A DNA stretch of 64,000 nt. Origin: Marinobacter arenosus (GTDB taxonomy: Bacteria > Pseudomonadota > Gammaproteobacteria > Pseudomonadales > Oleiphilaceae). Made by a program: the position numbers and the translations under genes. The stretch's first letter is position 1, and each line of letters starts with the position of its first letter. Positions 33,020 through 42,373 of the stretch are shown piece by piece. The stretch lies in NCBI RefSeq assembly GCF_019264345.1, contig NZ_JAHVAO010000001.1, positions 310,001 to 374,000 on the forward strand, given 5' to 3'. The notes below the pieces were generated by a model, which was not told the DNA's origin, made no database searches, and worked only from the letters and a program-made list of their open reading frames with translations.

Positions 33020-34603
33020 TTAGCCCATATGCAAAAGCATGGATTGGGGCGATTCGAGGTAACCTTTCCAGCGATTGCAGAAACGCGCGATGGTGCCACC
33101 ATCAATGATCCGGTGATCGCCCGCCCAGCTTACGGTCATGATCGCACGTTCAACCACCTGACCATTGGCGTCGAAGCGGGGCAGTTTCTGTGTCCTGCCG
33201 AGGGCAACGATGGCGACCTCCGGGGCATTGATGATAGGCGAGGCGTAGGTGCCGCCCAGGGCCCCGATGTTGGAGATGGTGATCGTCCCGCCTTTGAGGT
33301 CCTCCTGGCTGACACGGCCAGAGCGGGCCGCCTCGGTCAGGCGCGCGACTTCATCCGCAATGCCAAGTAAGGTCAGGCTCTCTGCCTCTTTGACATTCGG
33401 CACCATCAATCCCGCCTTGCCATCCACAGCCATACCGATGTTGCAGTGAGGCAGGTAATGGATCTCGGAGACGTCGTCGTTCAAACGACTGTTGAGAACC
33501 GGGAACTCCTGAACGGCCAGCGCCATGGCCTTCATGAAGAACGGCATCAGGGTCAGCCGCGTGCCACGGGCTTCGGCCTCGGGCTTAAGCTGTTCCCGGA
33601 GGCTCAGCAGATCGGTCATATCAATTTCCTCACTGTAAATAAAGTGAGGAATGGTGGTTGCCGATGCCACCATGCTCCGGGCCATCGCGGCTTTGATGCC
33701 TTTGATCGGTTCAACCCGTACTTCCTTTTCACGCTCCGGCTGTCTGCGGGCGGTCACCGGTGTTTCAGGTCGTGAGCCTCCGGCTACCTCGGTCACCGGT
33801 TCGGGTTGTTCGAGGTGGGCGAGCACATCCGCCTTAAGCACCCGACCGTCTTTACCAGAACCGGGGATATCACCAAGATTCAGCTCGTGTTCACGGACCA
33901 GTCGGCGGACGGCCGGGCTGGCCGGAACCCGCTGGCGGCTTCCAGAGGCAACCGGGGTGGCCGTGGCTGGTGCGGGCTCCGGAGACGGCGTTGCTTTCTT
34001 CGTGCTCTCGTCCGGCTCTTCGCGATCCCGGGGGATGAAGGCAAAGAGCGGAGAGTGTACCCGTGCCATGGCCTGTTGCTCGTGGTAGAGCTTGGTGATG
34101 CGGCCGGCTTTAGGTGCCGTGATCTCGACCATTGCCTTGTCGGTCATGACATCGACTACCGGCTGATCTTCTTCGATCTCGTCACCCTCGGCGACACGCC
34201 ATTCCACGACTTCACACTCCACAATGCCTTCGCCAATGTCGGGCAGTATGAAGTCTTCGGTCGCACTGTCGCTGTCGCCGGTGTCAACGGGCTTGCCAGC
34301 TTGCCCGTTCACTGTCTCCGCTTTGGGTGCGGGGGTTGATTCAGCCGTCTGTCCGGCGTCATCTCCGGTCTCATCAACCAGCTCAAACAGGGGGGCATGA
34401 ACTTTCGCGATGTCGCCTTCCTTGTAGTAAAGGCGGGTTACCCGGCCTTTGTAGGGCGCCGGTATTTCCACCAGCGCCTTGTCGGTCATCACTTCGGCGA
34501 CAGGCTGATCTTCCTCGATCACATCGCCCTCACTCACCAGCCATTTGACCAGCTCGCATTCCACGATACCTTCACCGATATCGGGCAGTATAAAATCACT
34601 CAT
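33020..34603 (-). CDS. Dihydrolipoamide acyltransferase (E2) of a 2-oxoacid dehydrogenase complex
   Basis: This is the E2 core subunit, 527 residues. Two N-terminal lipoyl domains carry the modified Lys in DKALVEIPAP (near residue 45) and DKAMVEITAP (near residue 155). A peripheral subunit-binding domain (ASPAVRRLVREHELNLGDIP, with GSGKDGRVLKADVLAH) and the acyltransferase domain follow; catalytic His497 lies in DHRIIDGG. It transfers the acyl group from E1 to CoA. The E1 genes lie immediately upstream; no E3 (lipoamide dehydrogenase) gene is present, so that subunit must come from elsewhere. Branched-chain specificity is inferred from E1. Confidence 0.93.
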   Translation of the reverse strand: MSDFILPDIGEGIVECELVKWLVSEGDVIEEDQPVAEVMTDKALVEIPAPYKGRVTRLYYKEGDIAKVHAPLFELVDETGDDAGQTAESTPAPKAETVNGQAGKPVDTGDSDSATEDFILPDIGEGIVECEVVEWRVAEGDEIEEDQPVVDVMTDKAMVEITAPKAGRITKLYHEQQAMARVHSPLFAFIPRDREEPDESTKKATPSPEPAPATATPVASGSRQRVPASPAVRRLVREHELNLGDIPGSGKDGRVLKADVLAHLEQPEPVTEVAGGSRPETPVTARRQPEREKEVRVEPIKGIKAAMARSMVASATTIPHFIYSEEIDMTDLLSLREQLKPEAEARGTRLTLMPFFMKAMALAVQEFPVLNSRLNDDVSEIHYLPHCNIGMAVDGKAGLMVPNVKEAESLTLLGIADEVARLTEAARSGRVSQEDLKGGTITISNIGALGGTYASPIINAPEVAIVALGRTQKLPRFDANGQVVERAIMTVSWAGDHRIIDGGTIARFCNRWKGYLESPQSMLLHMG

Positions 34604-34629
34604 CTTTGGTCTCCTGTCCTGATATCAGC

Positions 34630-35607
34630 CTAGAATTCGACGCTTGCCCTGATGGCCTCGTAGACCTTCAGGTGGTTGGGCAGGTGCTCTTTTTCCAGCA
34701 CCAGCGGGAAGGGGGTATCCATCCCGGTAACCCGTGCGATCGGAGACTCCAGATACAGGAAGCAGCGCTCCTGAATGGTTGCGGCGATTTCACCGGCAAA
34801 TCCGCCAGTCAGGGGAGCTTCATGGGTGACGACCAGGCGCCCAGTCTTGAACACGGAATTCGCCACGGTTTCCACATCCCAGGGCAGAATCGTTCTCAGG
34901 TCGATGACCTCACAGGAAATTCCGTCCTTTTCCGCGCGTTCCACGGCCTGTTCGATCACTTCCAACTGGGCACCCCAGCCGAGGACGGTGACGTCCGTCC
35001 CTTCCTTGATGATTTCGGCTTCGCCCAGCGGCAGGCGGTAGTCCTCATCGGGCACGTCGCCGACCGAGGCCCGGTAAAGCCGTTTTGGCTCAAAGAACAG
35101 GGTAGGGTTGGGATCGTGGATTGCACCCAGTAGCAGACCTTTGGCCTGATGGGGGTTCCGCGGAACCACGATTTTCAGGCCCGGGGTATGGGCAAAGTAG
35201 GCTTCCGGGGACTGGGAGTGATAAAGGCCACCGGCAATACCGCCACCGTAAGGGGCGCGGATGGTCAGCCCGCCGACATCGAACAGGTTACCCGAGCGAT
35301 AACGGTACTTGGCCGACTCGTTAACGATCTGATCGAACGCCGGGAAGATGTAATCCGCGAACTGGATTTCGGCAACCGGTATCGAACCCTGGGCGGCAAG
35401 TCCATTAGCGAAGCCAATAATGCCCTGTTCCACCAATGGTGTGTTGAAACAGCGAGCCTTGCCGTATTTCTGTTGCAGGTGACTGGTTGCGCGGAAAACG
35501 CCCCCAAACACGCCAACATCCTCGCCAAAACAGAGGACCCGCTCATCGGCACCCATGGCGGTATCGAGGGCATTATTGATGGCCTGGAGCATATTCATCT
35601 TGGTCAT
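34630..35607 (-). CDS. Branched-chain 2-oxoacid dehydrogenase E1 beta subunit
   Basis: This transketolase-like E1beta subunit (325 residues) pairs with E1alpha to form the thiamine-diphosphate enzyme that decarboxylates 2-oxoacids. Typical segments are [68 protein letters not shown] and [19 protein letters not shown]. The start at 35607 (MTKMNMLQ) is one base past the E1alpha stop codon; the open frame extends upstream to 35727 but that part overlaps E1alpha. The pattern resembles mitochondrial branched-chain E1beta closely. Confidence 0.92.
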   Translation of the reverse strand: MTKMNMLQAINNALDTAMGADERVLCFGEDVGVFGGVFRATSHLQQKYGKARCFNTPLVEQGIIGFANGLAAQGSIPVAEIQFADYIFPAFDQIVNESAKYRYRSGNLFDVGGLTIRAPYGGGIAGGLYHSQSPEAYFAHTPGLKIVVPRNPHQAKGLLLGAIHDPNPTLFFEPKRLYRASVGDVPDEDYRLPLGEAEIIKEGTDVTVLGWGAQLEVIEQAVERAEKDGISCEVIDLRTILPWDVETVANSVFKTGRLVVTHEAPLTGGFAGEIAATIQERCFLYLESPIARVTGMDTPFPLVLEKEHLPNHLKVYEAIRASVEF

Positions 35608-35608
35608 C

Positions 35609-36793
35609 TCAGGCCCCTCCCTTGGCGTGTTCAGCGCTCTTCGGATACTCGTCAGGGTACCGGCGGATGTGAGCTTTGAGCTTTTCAAACTGCTCGGCCA
35701 GCATGGGTGGCACTTCGTCGTAGACATCCGTCACCAGGGATTCGAGCGGAGGTGGTGGCCGCTTCTGCGCGCGTTTCATGGTCTCAAGCACCTCGCGTCG
35801 CATGCTTTCCTGAAGCTTTTTCTCGTCATCCTCACTCCACCATTTCTTGCTTTCCAGCCAGAGGCGCATGCGAAGGATCGGATCTTTCTCACGCCACACG
35901 GCTTCTTCGTCTTTGCTCCGGTAGCCCGAGGGATCGTCCGAGGACGAGTGGGCCGCCAGCCGATAACTCATGGCTTCGATCAGCACGGGACGGTTGTGCT
36001 CGACAGCCAGTGCGCGAGCTGCGCGCGTGGCTTCGTACATGGCCAGAATGTCGTTGCCGTCCACCCGGATCACGTCCATCTTGTAGCCGTAGGCCCGAGG
36101 CGCAACGCCGTCCGCCGCGAACTGCTCCGCGGCCGGAGTGGAAATGGCGTAACCATTGTTACGGCAGAGAAAAATGACGGGAACACGGTGAACCGCGGCC
36201 ATGTTCAGTGCCGCGTGAAAGTCGCCTTCAGACGCCGCACCTTCCCCGAAATAGGTTATGGTGCAGTGGCCTTCGCCGGCCATCTTCTGACCGTAGGCGT
36301 AACCGGTGGCCTGGGGGATCTGGGTGGCCAGCGGCGACGAAATCGTCATGTAGTTCAGCTTCTTGGAACCGTAATGAACGGGCATCTGGCGCCCTTTGCC
36401 ATAGTCCAGTTCGTTGCCGAACAGCTGGTTCATGAATTCGTCGATAGAAAAGCCACGATAGGCGAGGGCGCCTTGTTCACGGTATTGAGCCATGATCATG
36501 TCGCCGTCATCCAGCGCAGCCGCGCTGCCAATAACAGCCGCTTCTTCACCGGTACATTGCATGTAGAAGCTCAATCGCCCCTGTCGCTGGGCTGCGAGCA
36601 TGCGCTCGTCCAGAATACGGGTGGTGATCATGGCCCGGTAGATTCGGAGGGCTTTCTCTTTATCGAGGTCAGGAGCCTTGGCGCTCTTGTAGAGCTTGCC
36701 GTCCTGTTTCAATAGCTTGAAAGTGGGAATACGAAATTCCGCACCGTCGGTAAACACTGGGGAATACACAACTTTGGACTTTGTTGTTGTCAT
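35609..36793 (-). CDS. Branched-chain 2-oxoacid dehydrogenase E1 alpha subunit
   Basis: This thiamine-diphosphate-binding E1alpha subunit has 394 residues. The cofactor motif reads [19 protein letters not shown] with [11 protein letters not shown]. Segments such as [12 protein letters not shown] and [18 protein letters not shown] are strikingly like mitochondrial BCKDHA. The loop [17 protein letters not shown] (from residue 277) corresponds to the loop that is phosphorylated in the mammalian enzyme and keeps several Ser residues. The ATG at 36793 follows GAAGAGGA. It is the first gene of the E1alpha-E1beta-E2-kinase operon. Confidence 0.93.
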   Translation of the reverse strand: MTTTKSKVVYSPVFTDGAEFRIPTFKLLKQDGKLYKSAKAPDLDKEKALRIYRAMITTRILDERMLAAQRQGRLSFYMQCTGEEAAVIGSAAALDDGDMIMAQYREQGALAYRGFSIDEFMNQLFGNELDYGKGRQMPVHYGSKKLNYMTISSPLATQIPQATGYAYGQKMAGEGHCTITYFGEGAASEGDFHAALNMAAVHRVPVIFLCRNNGYAISTPAAEQFAADGVAPRAYGYKMDVIRVDGNDILAMYEATRAARALAVEHNRPVLIEAMSYRLAAHSSSDDPSGYRSKDEEAVWREKDPILRMRLWLESKKWWSEDDEKKLQESMRREVLETMKRAQKRPPPPLESLVTDVYDEVPPMLAEQFEKLKAHIRRYPDEYPKSAEHAKGGA

Positions 36794-36828
36794 AATCCTC
36801 TTCCTGGGGTGTCGGCCTGAGGAACAAA

Positions 36829-36847
36829 ACACTCCTTTTGGGAGTGT
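36829..36847 (-). terminator. Attenuator-like hairpin in the E1 alpha leader
   Basis: Read on the minus strand, ACACTCC pairs with GGAGTGT around a 5-base CAAAA loop and is followed by TTTTGTT. This has the form of a small intrinsic terminator, yet it lies 36-54 bases upstream of the E1alpha start codon and no gene ends here. It may attenuate transcription of the operon or fold in its leader RNA. Confidence 0.45.
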
Positions 36848-36903
36848 AGTTAATGTCTGTGAAGACAGCCTGTTGGAATCGGGTATGATTCCACTCAGGG
36901 TAG

Positions 36904-36921
36904 GTTTACCTTAACGTAAAC
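36904..36921. promoter_or_regulatory. Candidate LiuR-like operator between the E1 and serine dehydratase genes
   Basis: GTTTACCTTAACGTAAAC has perfect 6-base arms (GTTTAC and GTAAAC) around CTTAAC. It resembles, from memory, TTTACGT-type sites assigned to MerR-family LiuR regulators of branched-chain amino acid degradation, which fits the dehydrogenase operon on its left. It lies in the 243-base divergent region and could also affect the serine dehydratase gene. Confidence 0.45.
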
Positions 36922-37036
36922 TTCCATGCGAGGGTAGACCCTTGGTCCGGATTTTAATGTTGACTTTCCGGTCATACAGCAAGGAATGTGAATCTACACT
37001 CCAGGTAAGAAACTCATTACCCGATCGGGTGCTCTT

Positions 37037-38416
37037 ATGTCCGTATCTGTATTTGATCTCTTCAAAATCGGCATTGGCCCCTCCAGTTCGCACACGGTTG
37101 GACCCATGGTGGCTGCCGCAACGTTTGTGCAACAGCTTGAGGCGGCCGATTTGCTTTCGTCGGTCCGGCGAATCCAGATTGACCTTTATGGCTCGCTAAG
37201 CGCCACCGGGAAAGGCCACGGTACCGATCACGCGGTCGTGATGGGGCTCATGGGCAACCGTCCCGATAGTGTTGACCCCGACATCATTGGCCCGACCGTG
37301 GAAACGCTCAAACAGGACCGGGTTCTTAACCTGGTCGGCGGCTACCCGGTGGCTTTTGATTGGAGCCGGGACCTACGGTTCCTCGACGAGACCCTTCCGT
37401 ACCACCCCAATGCCCTTCGATTCAGAGCCCTGGATCAGGATGATCAGCTGCTCTCTGAGAATACCTTCTATTCCGTCGGGGGCGGCTTCGTGATTGAGGA
37501 AAGCGCGGCCGTCGAGGGAGCGAATCTGGTGCCGGTGGCAGAGCTACCCTTTGGATTCAGTCGATCGGCTGATTTGCTCGACCTCTGCAGCACCCATGGG
37601 CTTCGGATCAGCCAGTTGGTCCTGGAAAACGAAAAGGTCTGGCGGCCTGAGTCCGAAATCCGACAAGGCGTCATAGAGATCTGGACCGCCATGAAGGACT
37701 GCATTGCGTCAGGCCTGCGCAAAGAGGGGCCGTTGCCGGGCGGACTGATGGTCGAACGCCGCGCCAGGGGCCTGTATCAATCCTTACTCAGCTGTGCACA
37801 TCCCAACGTGATCAGTTCGACCCTGGGCGCGATGGACTGGGTAAATCTGTACGCTCTGGCGGTCAATGAAGAGAATGCCTGTGGTGGTCGCATGGTGACT
37901 GCGCCCACCAACGGTGCCGCCGGTATCATTCCGGCAGTGCTTATGTACTACATGGAGTTTGAGCCGAGTGCTTCGGACGATCAGGTGGTCGACTTCATTC
38001 TGGCAGCGGCCGCGATTGGTGCCCTGTGCAAGGAAAACGCGTCCATATCCGGTGCTGAAGTTGGATGCCAGGGTGAAGTGGGCTCCGCCTGCGCCATGGC
38101 TGCGGCGGGTCTGTGTGAGGTGTTGGGTGGCTCCCCTGAACAAGTGGAGAATGCCGCGGAAATCGGCCTGGAACACAACCTGGGGCTGACCTGTGATCCC
38201 GTCGGAGGGTTGGTCCAGGTGCCGTGCATCGAGAGAAACGCAATTGCCGCGGTCAAAGCCATCAACGCCGCTCAAATGGCTTTGAGGGGGACCGGGAAAC
38301 ACTTCATTTCCCTCGACAAAGTCATCCGGACAATGCGCCAGACCGGAATGGACATGCAGGATAAATACAAGGAAACCTCCAAGGGCGGCCTGGCAGTCAA
38401 CGCGATCGAATGCTGA
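37037..38416 (+). CDS. sdaA: L-serine ammonia-lyase, single-chain iron-sulfur type
   Basis: This enzyme converts L-serine to pyruvate and ammonia using a [4Fe-4S] cluster. The N-terminal domain begins [20 protein letters not shown], and the catalytic domain has [40 protein letters not shown] and [18 protein letters not shown]; the Cys residues of these last segments bind the cluster. Length (459 residues) is normal for the fused alpha/beta form. It is divergent from the branched-chain dehydrogenase operon. Both supply or remove amino-acid carbon, but a shared regulation is not established. Confidence 0.94.
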   Translation: MSVSVFDLFKIGIGPSSSHTVGPMVAAATFVQQLEAADLLSSVRRIQIDLYGSLSATGKGHGTDHAVVMGLMGNRPDSVDPDIIGPTVETLKQDRVLNLVGGYPVAFDWSRDLRFLDETLPYHPNALRFRALDQDDQLLSENTFYSVGGGFVIEESAAVEGANLVPVAELPFGFSRSADLLDLCSTHGLRISQLVLENEKVWRPESEIRQGVIEIWTAMKDCIASGLRKEGPLPGGLMVERRARGLYQSLLSCAHPNVISSTLGAMDWVNLYALAVNEENACGGRMVTAPTNGAAGIIPAVLMYYMEFEPSASDDQVVDFILAAAAIGALCKENASISGAEVGCQGEVGSACAMAAAGLCEVLGGSPEQVENAAEIGLEHNLGLTCDPVGGLVQVPCIERNAIAAVKAINAAQMALRGTGKHFISLDKVIRTMRQTGMDMQDKYKETSKGGLAVNAIEC

Positions 38417-38555
38417 GTGGTCCTGATGTTCGATGAAGGACCGGGCGCACATCACGATCAGTGATGTATCAAATTCGATTTCATAATTAGTTTTATTAAT
38501 ACCCGAACGCAAGAATGAGCGCATTCAACATCACCAATCAGGTTCAGGTGACAAC

Positions 38556-39599
38556 ATGCGCACATTCAAACTCGCATTCTTCTCCGCCGCCGTATTGCTA
38601 TCGCAGACTGTGTGGGTGACTCCGGCTCTCGCTGATGAGGGCGACGCGCAACGTACGTTAACGCTATCAACGGACAATGATCTGTTTGCGCCAACGCAGA
38701 CGGACCAGGATTACACGGCAGGTGTGGCGCTGACCTACTCGGGCCCGGAATTGAAGGGAAACTGGAACGTCCTGGGTCGGAGCCTTGATGGGCTGAACGC
38801 GGCCCTTCTTGGCGACCGCGCCCAATCGGGTACGGATCTGAGAACGTTCGAGTTCGGGGCCTACGGTTTCACGCCCGAGGACATCACCATAACCGATGTC
38901 ATTGAGGATGATCGCCCCTACAGCAGTCTGGTGTACGTTTCCGTGAGCAACCGCTACAAGGCCCGGGGCAGCCGCAATGGGTGGACCAGCTCATTGACGG
39001 TTGGCGCGCTTGGCCTTGACCTGTTCAAGGCCGGACAGAACGCCATTCACCCGCTGGTCGGAAGTGACCAAGCCGAGGGGTGGGGACACCAGGTGTCCGA
39101 AGGCGGTGAGCTGACCGCTCGCTATTCACTGGCTTACCACCAGTACCTCGATGCCAGCGAGCCCGACAGCCAATTCAAGCTGACCTACTTTGGCTCCGCA
39201 GGCTACCTGACCGAAGCAGGTGTGGCGCTGGTCTTTCGAGACGGGCTGATTTCGTCACCGGATAACCGCTTCAATCCCGAGCTGAGTACCTACGGCGAAC
39301 GCACGGCCGAGGTGGCTGCCGGCCAGGCGCGTGAGGACTATTTCTGGGGTGGCATTGCGTTCAAGGTTCGCGCTTATAACGCCTTTCTCGAAGGACAGTT
39401 TCGAGACAGCGAGCACACCATCGACCGGGATAATCTTAACATCGCGTTGGCGGAAGCCTGGCTGGGTTACACCCATTCCTTTTCAACGGAATACAAGCTG
39501 AGTTACGTGCTTCGGGTACAGAGCTCTGAAATCAAGCGCGGCAGGGGCGACCGAACGCTGGCATGGGGTGGGCTGGTCCTGACCAAAACGTTCCCATGA
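38556..39599 (+). CDS. LpxR-like lipid A deacylase (DUF2219) family protein
   Basis: This 347-residue outer-membrane protein has a signal peptide (FFSAAVLLSQTVWVTPALAD). It shows the family pattern: STDNDLFAPTQTDQDYTAGV near the N-terminus, FEFGAYGFTPEDITI, DRPYSSLVYVSVSNRYKARG and a C-terminal WGGLVLTKTFP. LpxR in Salmonella removes the 3'-acyloxyacyl group of lipid A and is a calcium-dependent barrel. The Asn-Asp and Thr-Asp residues near the start match its active-site region. Actual deacylase activity is unproven. The gene is monocistronic. Confidence 0.8.
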   Translation: MRTFKLAFFSAAVLLSQTVWVTPALADEGDAQRTLTLSTDNDLFAPTQTDQDYTAGVALTYSGPELKGNWNVLGRSLDGLNAALLGDRAQSGTDLRTFEFGAYGFTPEDITITDVIEDDRPYSSLVYVSVSNRYKARGSRNGWTSSLTVGALGLDLFKAGQNAIHPLVGSDQAEGWGHQVSEGGELTARYSLAYHQYLDASEPDSQFKLTYFGSAGYLTEAGVALVFRDGLISSPDNRFNPELSTYGERTAEVAAGQAREDYFWGGIAFKVRAYNAFLEGQFRDSEHTIDRDNLNIALAEAWLGYTHSFSTEYKLSYVLRVQSSEIKRGRGDRTLAWGGLVLTKTFP

Positions 39600-39724
39600 C
39601 CAACCGGGTAACGACTCATTCGCCAAATGAATGTATGCCATATCAACTGATGATTATTCAACCCGATCCCCGGGTTCCATCATTGAGCCAGGGTCAATGA
39701 ACCGGACAAGATAAGGAGTTTGCA

Positions 39725-40048
39725 ATGACCAACATTGTGCAGGTTAGCGATGCTACCGTTGAAGCCGAGGTGTACCAGAGCGATCGCCCCGTGCTTGTGG
39801 ATTTCTGGGCAGCCTGGTGCGGGCCGTGTAAAGCCGTTGAGCCTGTTCTGGAAGTGCTGGCTGACGAGTTCGAGGATGAACTGAAAGTTGTTAAAGTGAA
39901 TGTGGACGACAATCCGGGGTTTGCCGCCAAGATGGGCATTCGCAGCATTCCCACACTGTCACTGTTTCGGGACGGTCAGCTCAGTGCGACCAAGACCGGC
40001 GCCGGCAGTTTGAGCGAGTTGCGTACCTTTCTGAGTGCGAACCTGTAA
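39725..40048 (+). CDS. Thioredoxin
   Basis: The protein is a single thioredoxin domain of 107 residues with the classical active site WCGPC (Cys32 and Cys35) in DFWAAWCGPCKAVEPVL and the cis-Pro loop in IRSIPTLSLF. No signal peptide is present, so it acts in the cytoplasm as a disulfide reductant. AAGGAG precedes the ATG. It stands just before a LysR regulator, 39 bases apart, and could be in one transcript with it. It may be a second thioredoxin besides a main TrxA encoded elsewhere. Confidence 0.92.
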   Translation: MTNIVQVSDATVEAEVYQSDRPVLVDFWAAWCGPCKAVEPVLEVLADEFEDELKVVKVNVDDNPGFAAKMGIRSIPTLSLFRDGQLSATKTGAGSLSELRTFLSANL

Positions 40049-40087
40049 AATTGACGGCTCTAATACAGATCGGGGAATAACTGCTCG

Positions 40088-41011
40088 ATGAAAAACCAGG
40101 AATTGCATCTGCTGTACGTATTCGATGCGATCATGACGGAACGCTCGGTTACCCGCGCGGCGGACAGACTGGCAATGACGCAGCCGGCCGTATCGAATGC
40201 GATCTCCCGGATGCGTCAGGTCTGGAATGACCCGCTGTTTGTCCGGAAGGGGCGCCAGATCGAGCCGACCTCCTATGCATTCAGCCTGTGGGACCGAATT
40301 CGGGGGCCGATCTACGATCTTTCGACCGCCGTCAGCTCAACGACGTTTGATCCCTCTCAGGCCAAGCGCACTTTCCGCATTGCGGTCAGCGATATCATTA
40401 CGGATATGATCTGGGGAGAACTGGCCGAAGTTCTGGAACGGGAGGCGCCGGGCGTCGACTTACACGCTGTGCCTTACACTCCTGAAGGAACCTACGCGGA
40501 TCTCCGTGAGGCCAATGTGGACCTTGCCATTGGCCTGATCACCCAGCATGACCACAGCTTGCGAAGTATCTGGCTGTTCCAGGGCGGCTACCAGCTGGCG
40601 ATGCGGTCTGACCACCCCCTGGCAGGCAAGCCGGTCAGTCTGGACGATTTTCTAAACGCCCGGCACCTTCTGGTGTCTCTGTCCGGCGATGCCCACGGAT
40701 TTGTTGATTCGTATCTTGACCAGAAAGGCCTCAGTCGCCGTGTCGCAGTGACGGTCAACGAATTCGTGACGGTGCCGAGCTTACTTAAACGAACGGACCT
40801 GATTTGTGCAGTGCCGGATATACTGGTCGGGTGCGAGGAATTCAGGGACGACCTTTCGATTTCGCCCTTGCCGTTTGAACTGGATCCCACCAGCCTCTAT
40901 CTGATGTGGCACGCCCGGCACGACCGCGACCCCGGAATCGTGTGGATTCGGGAGCTTATTGAAGACCTGCTCAAGGAACGCCACTCCAGCTTTATAGGTG
41001 CAGCTGCCTGA
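40088..41011 (+). CDS. LysR-family regulator, MexT-like
   Basis: An N-terminal winged helix (LLYVFDAIMTERSVTRAADR, then LAMTQPAVSNAISRMR) is followed by a LysR substrate-binding domain (FRIAVSDIITDMIWGELAEV, LREANVDLAIGLI). It belongs to the NodD/MexT-like subgroup by eye. It sits upstream of an RND efflux operon in the same orientation, the arrangement of mexT-mexEF-oprN in Pseudomonas aeruginosa. A palindrome of the ATC-N9-GAT type right after its stop codon could be its target. The inducer is unknown. Confidence 0.87.
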   Translation: MKNQELHLLYVFDAIMTERSVTRAADRLAMTQPAVSNAISRMRQVWNDPLFVRKGRQIEPTSYAFSLWDRIRGPIYDLSTAVSSTTFDPSQAKRTFRIAVSDIITDMIWGELAEVLEREAPGVDLHAVPYTPEGTYADLREANVDLAIGLITQHDHSLRSIWLFQGGYQLAMRSDHPLAGKPVSLDDFLNARHLLVSLSGDAHGFVDSYLDQKGLSRRVAVTVNEFVTVPSLLKRTDLICAVPDILVGCEEFRDDLSISPLPFELDPTSLYLMWHARHDRDPGIVWIRELIEDLLKERHSSFIGAAA

Positions 41012-41032
41012 AACATCATTTTCAATGATGTT
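41012..41032. promoter_or_regulatory. nod-box-like palindrome upstream of the RND efflux operon
   Basis: AACATCATT and AATGATGTT form perfect 9-base arms around TTC. The core is ATC-N9-GAT, the signature of LysR/NodD-type and MexT binding sites. It directly follows the LysR stop codon and lies 149 bases before the efflux operon start, a fitting place for activation. A rho-independent terminator is less likely because the stem is AT-rich. Confidence 0.5.
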
Positions 41033-41180
41033 ATAAATGCCGGTTCTCAATTATTCGTCATCGCCTCTCCCCGAAATAATGGCCTCAGTCGCAACTCATG
41101 AGAGAGGCGGGGGAGGCCCACCGCTACATCCGCCCTTTCATGGATTCCTCGTTCACTGATGCACAGCTCAGAGGTTCCCC

Positions 41181-42362
41181 ATGAAGACAAGACTACTCCT
41201 CCTGACCGCTATGTCGGCCCTGTTACTGGCCGGCTGTGAAAGCCCCGGAAGTGCCGATACCCAACAACCCCAGAATCAGGCGCCATCCATCGAGGTGGTG
41301 AAGGCCGAAGCCTTCGAGGTCCAGCCGTGGAAAACCTACACCACCCGCATTGAGGCGCCCGAGCAGGTCTCCCTTCGCCCCCGTATCTCCGGCGTGGTGG
41401 AGAAGGTTCATTTTGTGGAGGGACAATCCGTTCAGGAAGGCGACCTGCTGATCTCGCTGGATAAGCGGCACCTTGCGGCACGTGTGGATCAACTTCAAGC
41501 CGAGCTTGTCAGCGCAGAAGCGGCATTTCGCCAGGCCCAGAATGAATACGAGCGTGCCGAGCGCCTGATTCAGCAGCAGGCAATCTCAAGGGAACAGGCC
41601 GAACTGCGTGAATCGGCGGCCCAGCAGCGCCGGGCGGATGTCGGTTCCATTAAGGCCCGCCTTGCCCAGGCAGAGCTTGATCTCAGCTACGCGTCCATCC
41701 GTGCCCCGATCTCCGGGACGATTTCCCGCGCCGAAATTACGGCCGGCAACACTGTGTCTGCCCATCAGAGCCTGCTCACCAACATCTCGTCGGATCAGAA
41801 ACGCTACGCCTATTTCAACATGGAGGAGCGCACGTGGTACCGCTACTACGGCAAGCGGGAAAACGCGATCAGCGCGCCAGTCGTGGTTCAGCTCATTGGC
41901 GAGCAAGGGTATCCCCATCGCGGTGTGATTGATTTCGTCGACAACGAGATCGAGCAGGGGTCGGGCACTCTTCGAATCCGGGCGGTGTTGCCGGATAACG
42001 AGGGGCAGTTGTTGCCGGGTGCCTTTGCCCGCGTACGACTGGCTGTAGCGAAGGCCAGCGCCAAGGTGCTGGTGCCAGACCGTGCAATTGCCACCGACCT
42101 GGAGAACAAGTTTGTCCTGACCGTCAACGACAACAACCAGGCCACCTATACGCCGGTAACGCCGGGCGAACGTTTTGGCGAGTACCGGGTTATTGAAGAA
42201 GGGCTTGAGAAGGGCCTGAACGTTGTGGTCAATGGCACCGCCAAGATCGGACCGGGTATGGCCATCCAGCCCGTGGAGGTCGATCTGGATACCGAGGGCT
42301 TGCAGCTTACCCTGAATAAACAGTCGTTGGACGATCCCCAAACCGCCGCGATTCCCCGATAA
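41181..42362 (+). CDS. RND efflux periplasmic adaptor lipoprotein, MexE-like
   Basis: This membrane-fusion protein of 393 residues begins with a lipobox (LLLAGCES, lipidated Cys near residue 19). It shows the lipoyl-like and hairpin domains of the family: RISGVVEKVHFVEGQSVQEG, an alpha-helical hairpin (AAFRQAQNEYERAERLIQQQ), and the second half of the lipoyl domain (YASIRAPISGTISRAEITAG). It links the inner-membrane pump to the outer-membrane channel. The two following genes encode those partners, the pump 11 bases downstream. Confidence 0.92.
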   Translation: MKTRLLLLTAMSALLLAGCESPGSADTQQPQNQAPSIEVVKAEAFEVQPWKTYTTRIEAPEQVSLRPRISGVVEKVHFVEGQSVQEGDLLISLDKRHLAARVDQLQAELVSAEAAFRQAQNEYERAERLIQQQAISREQAELRESAAQQRRADVGSIKARLAQAELDLSYASIRAPISGTISRAEITAGNTVSAHQSLLTNISSDQKRYAYFNMEERTWYRYYGKRENAISAPVVVQLIGEQGYPHRGVIDFVDNEIEQGSGTLRIRAVLPDNEGQLLPGAFARVRLAVAKASAKVLVPDRAIATDLENKFVLTVNDNNQATYTPVTPGERFGEYRVIEEGLEKGLNVVVNGTAKIGPGMAIQPVEVDLDTEGLQLTLNKQSLDDPQTAAIPR

Positions 42363-42373
42363 TCGGAGAAACC

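Noticed and set aside
35555..36715. 386-codon plus-strand frame
   Set aside because: Antisense shadow of E1alpha, whose cofactor motifs are intact.
38451..38465. ATCAC/GTGAT hairpin after the serine dehydratase gene
   Set aside because: Only five pairs and no T-run; too weak to call a terminator.
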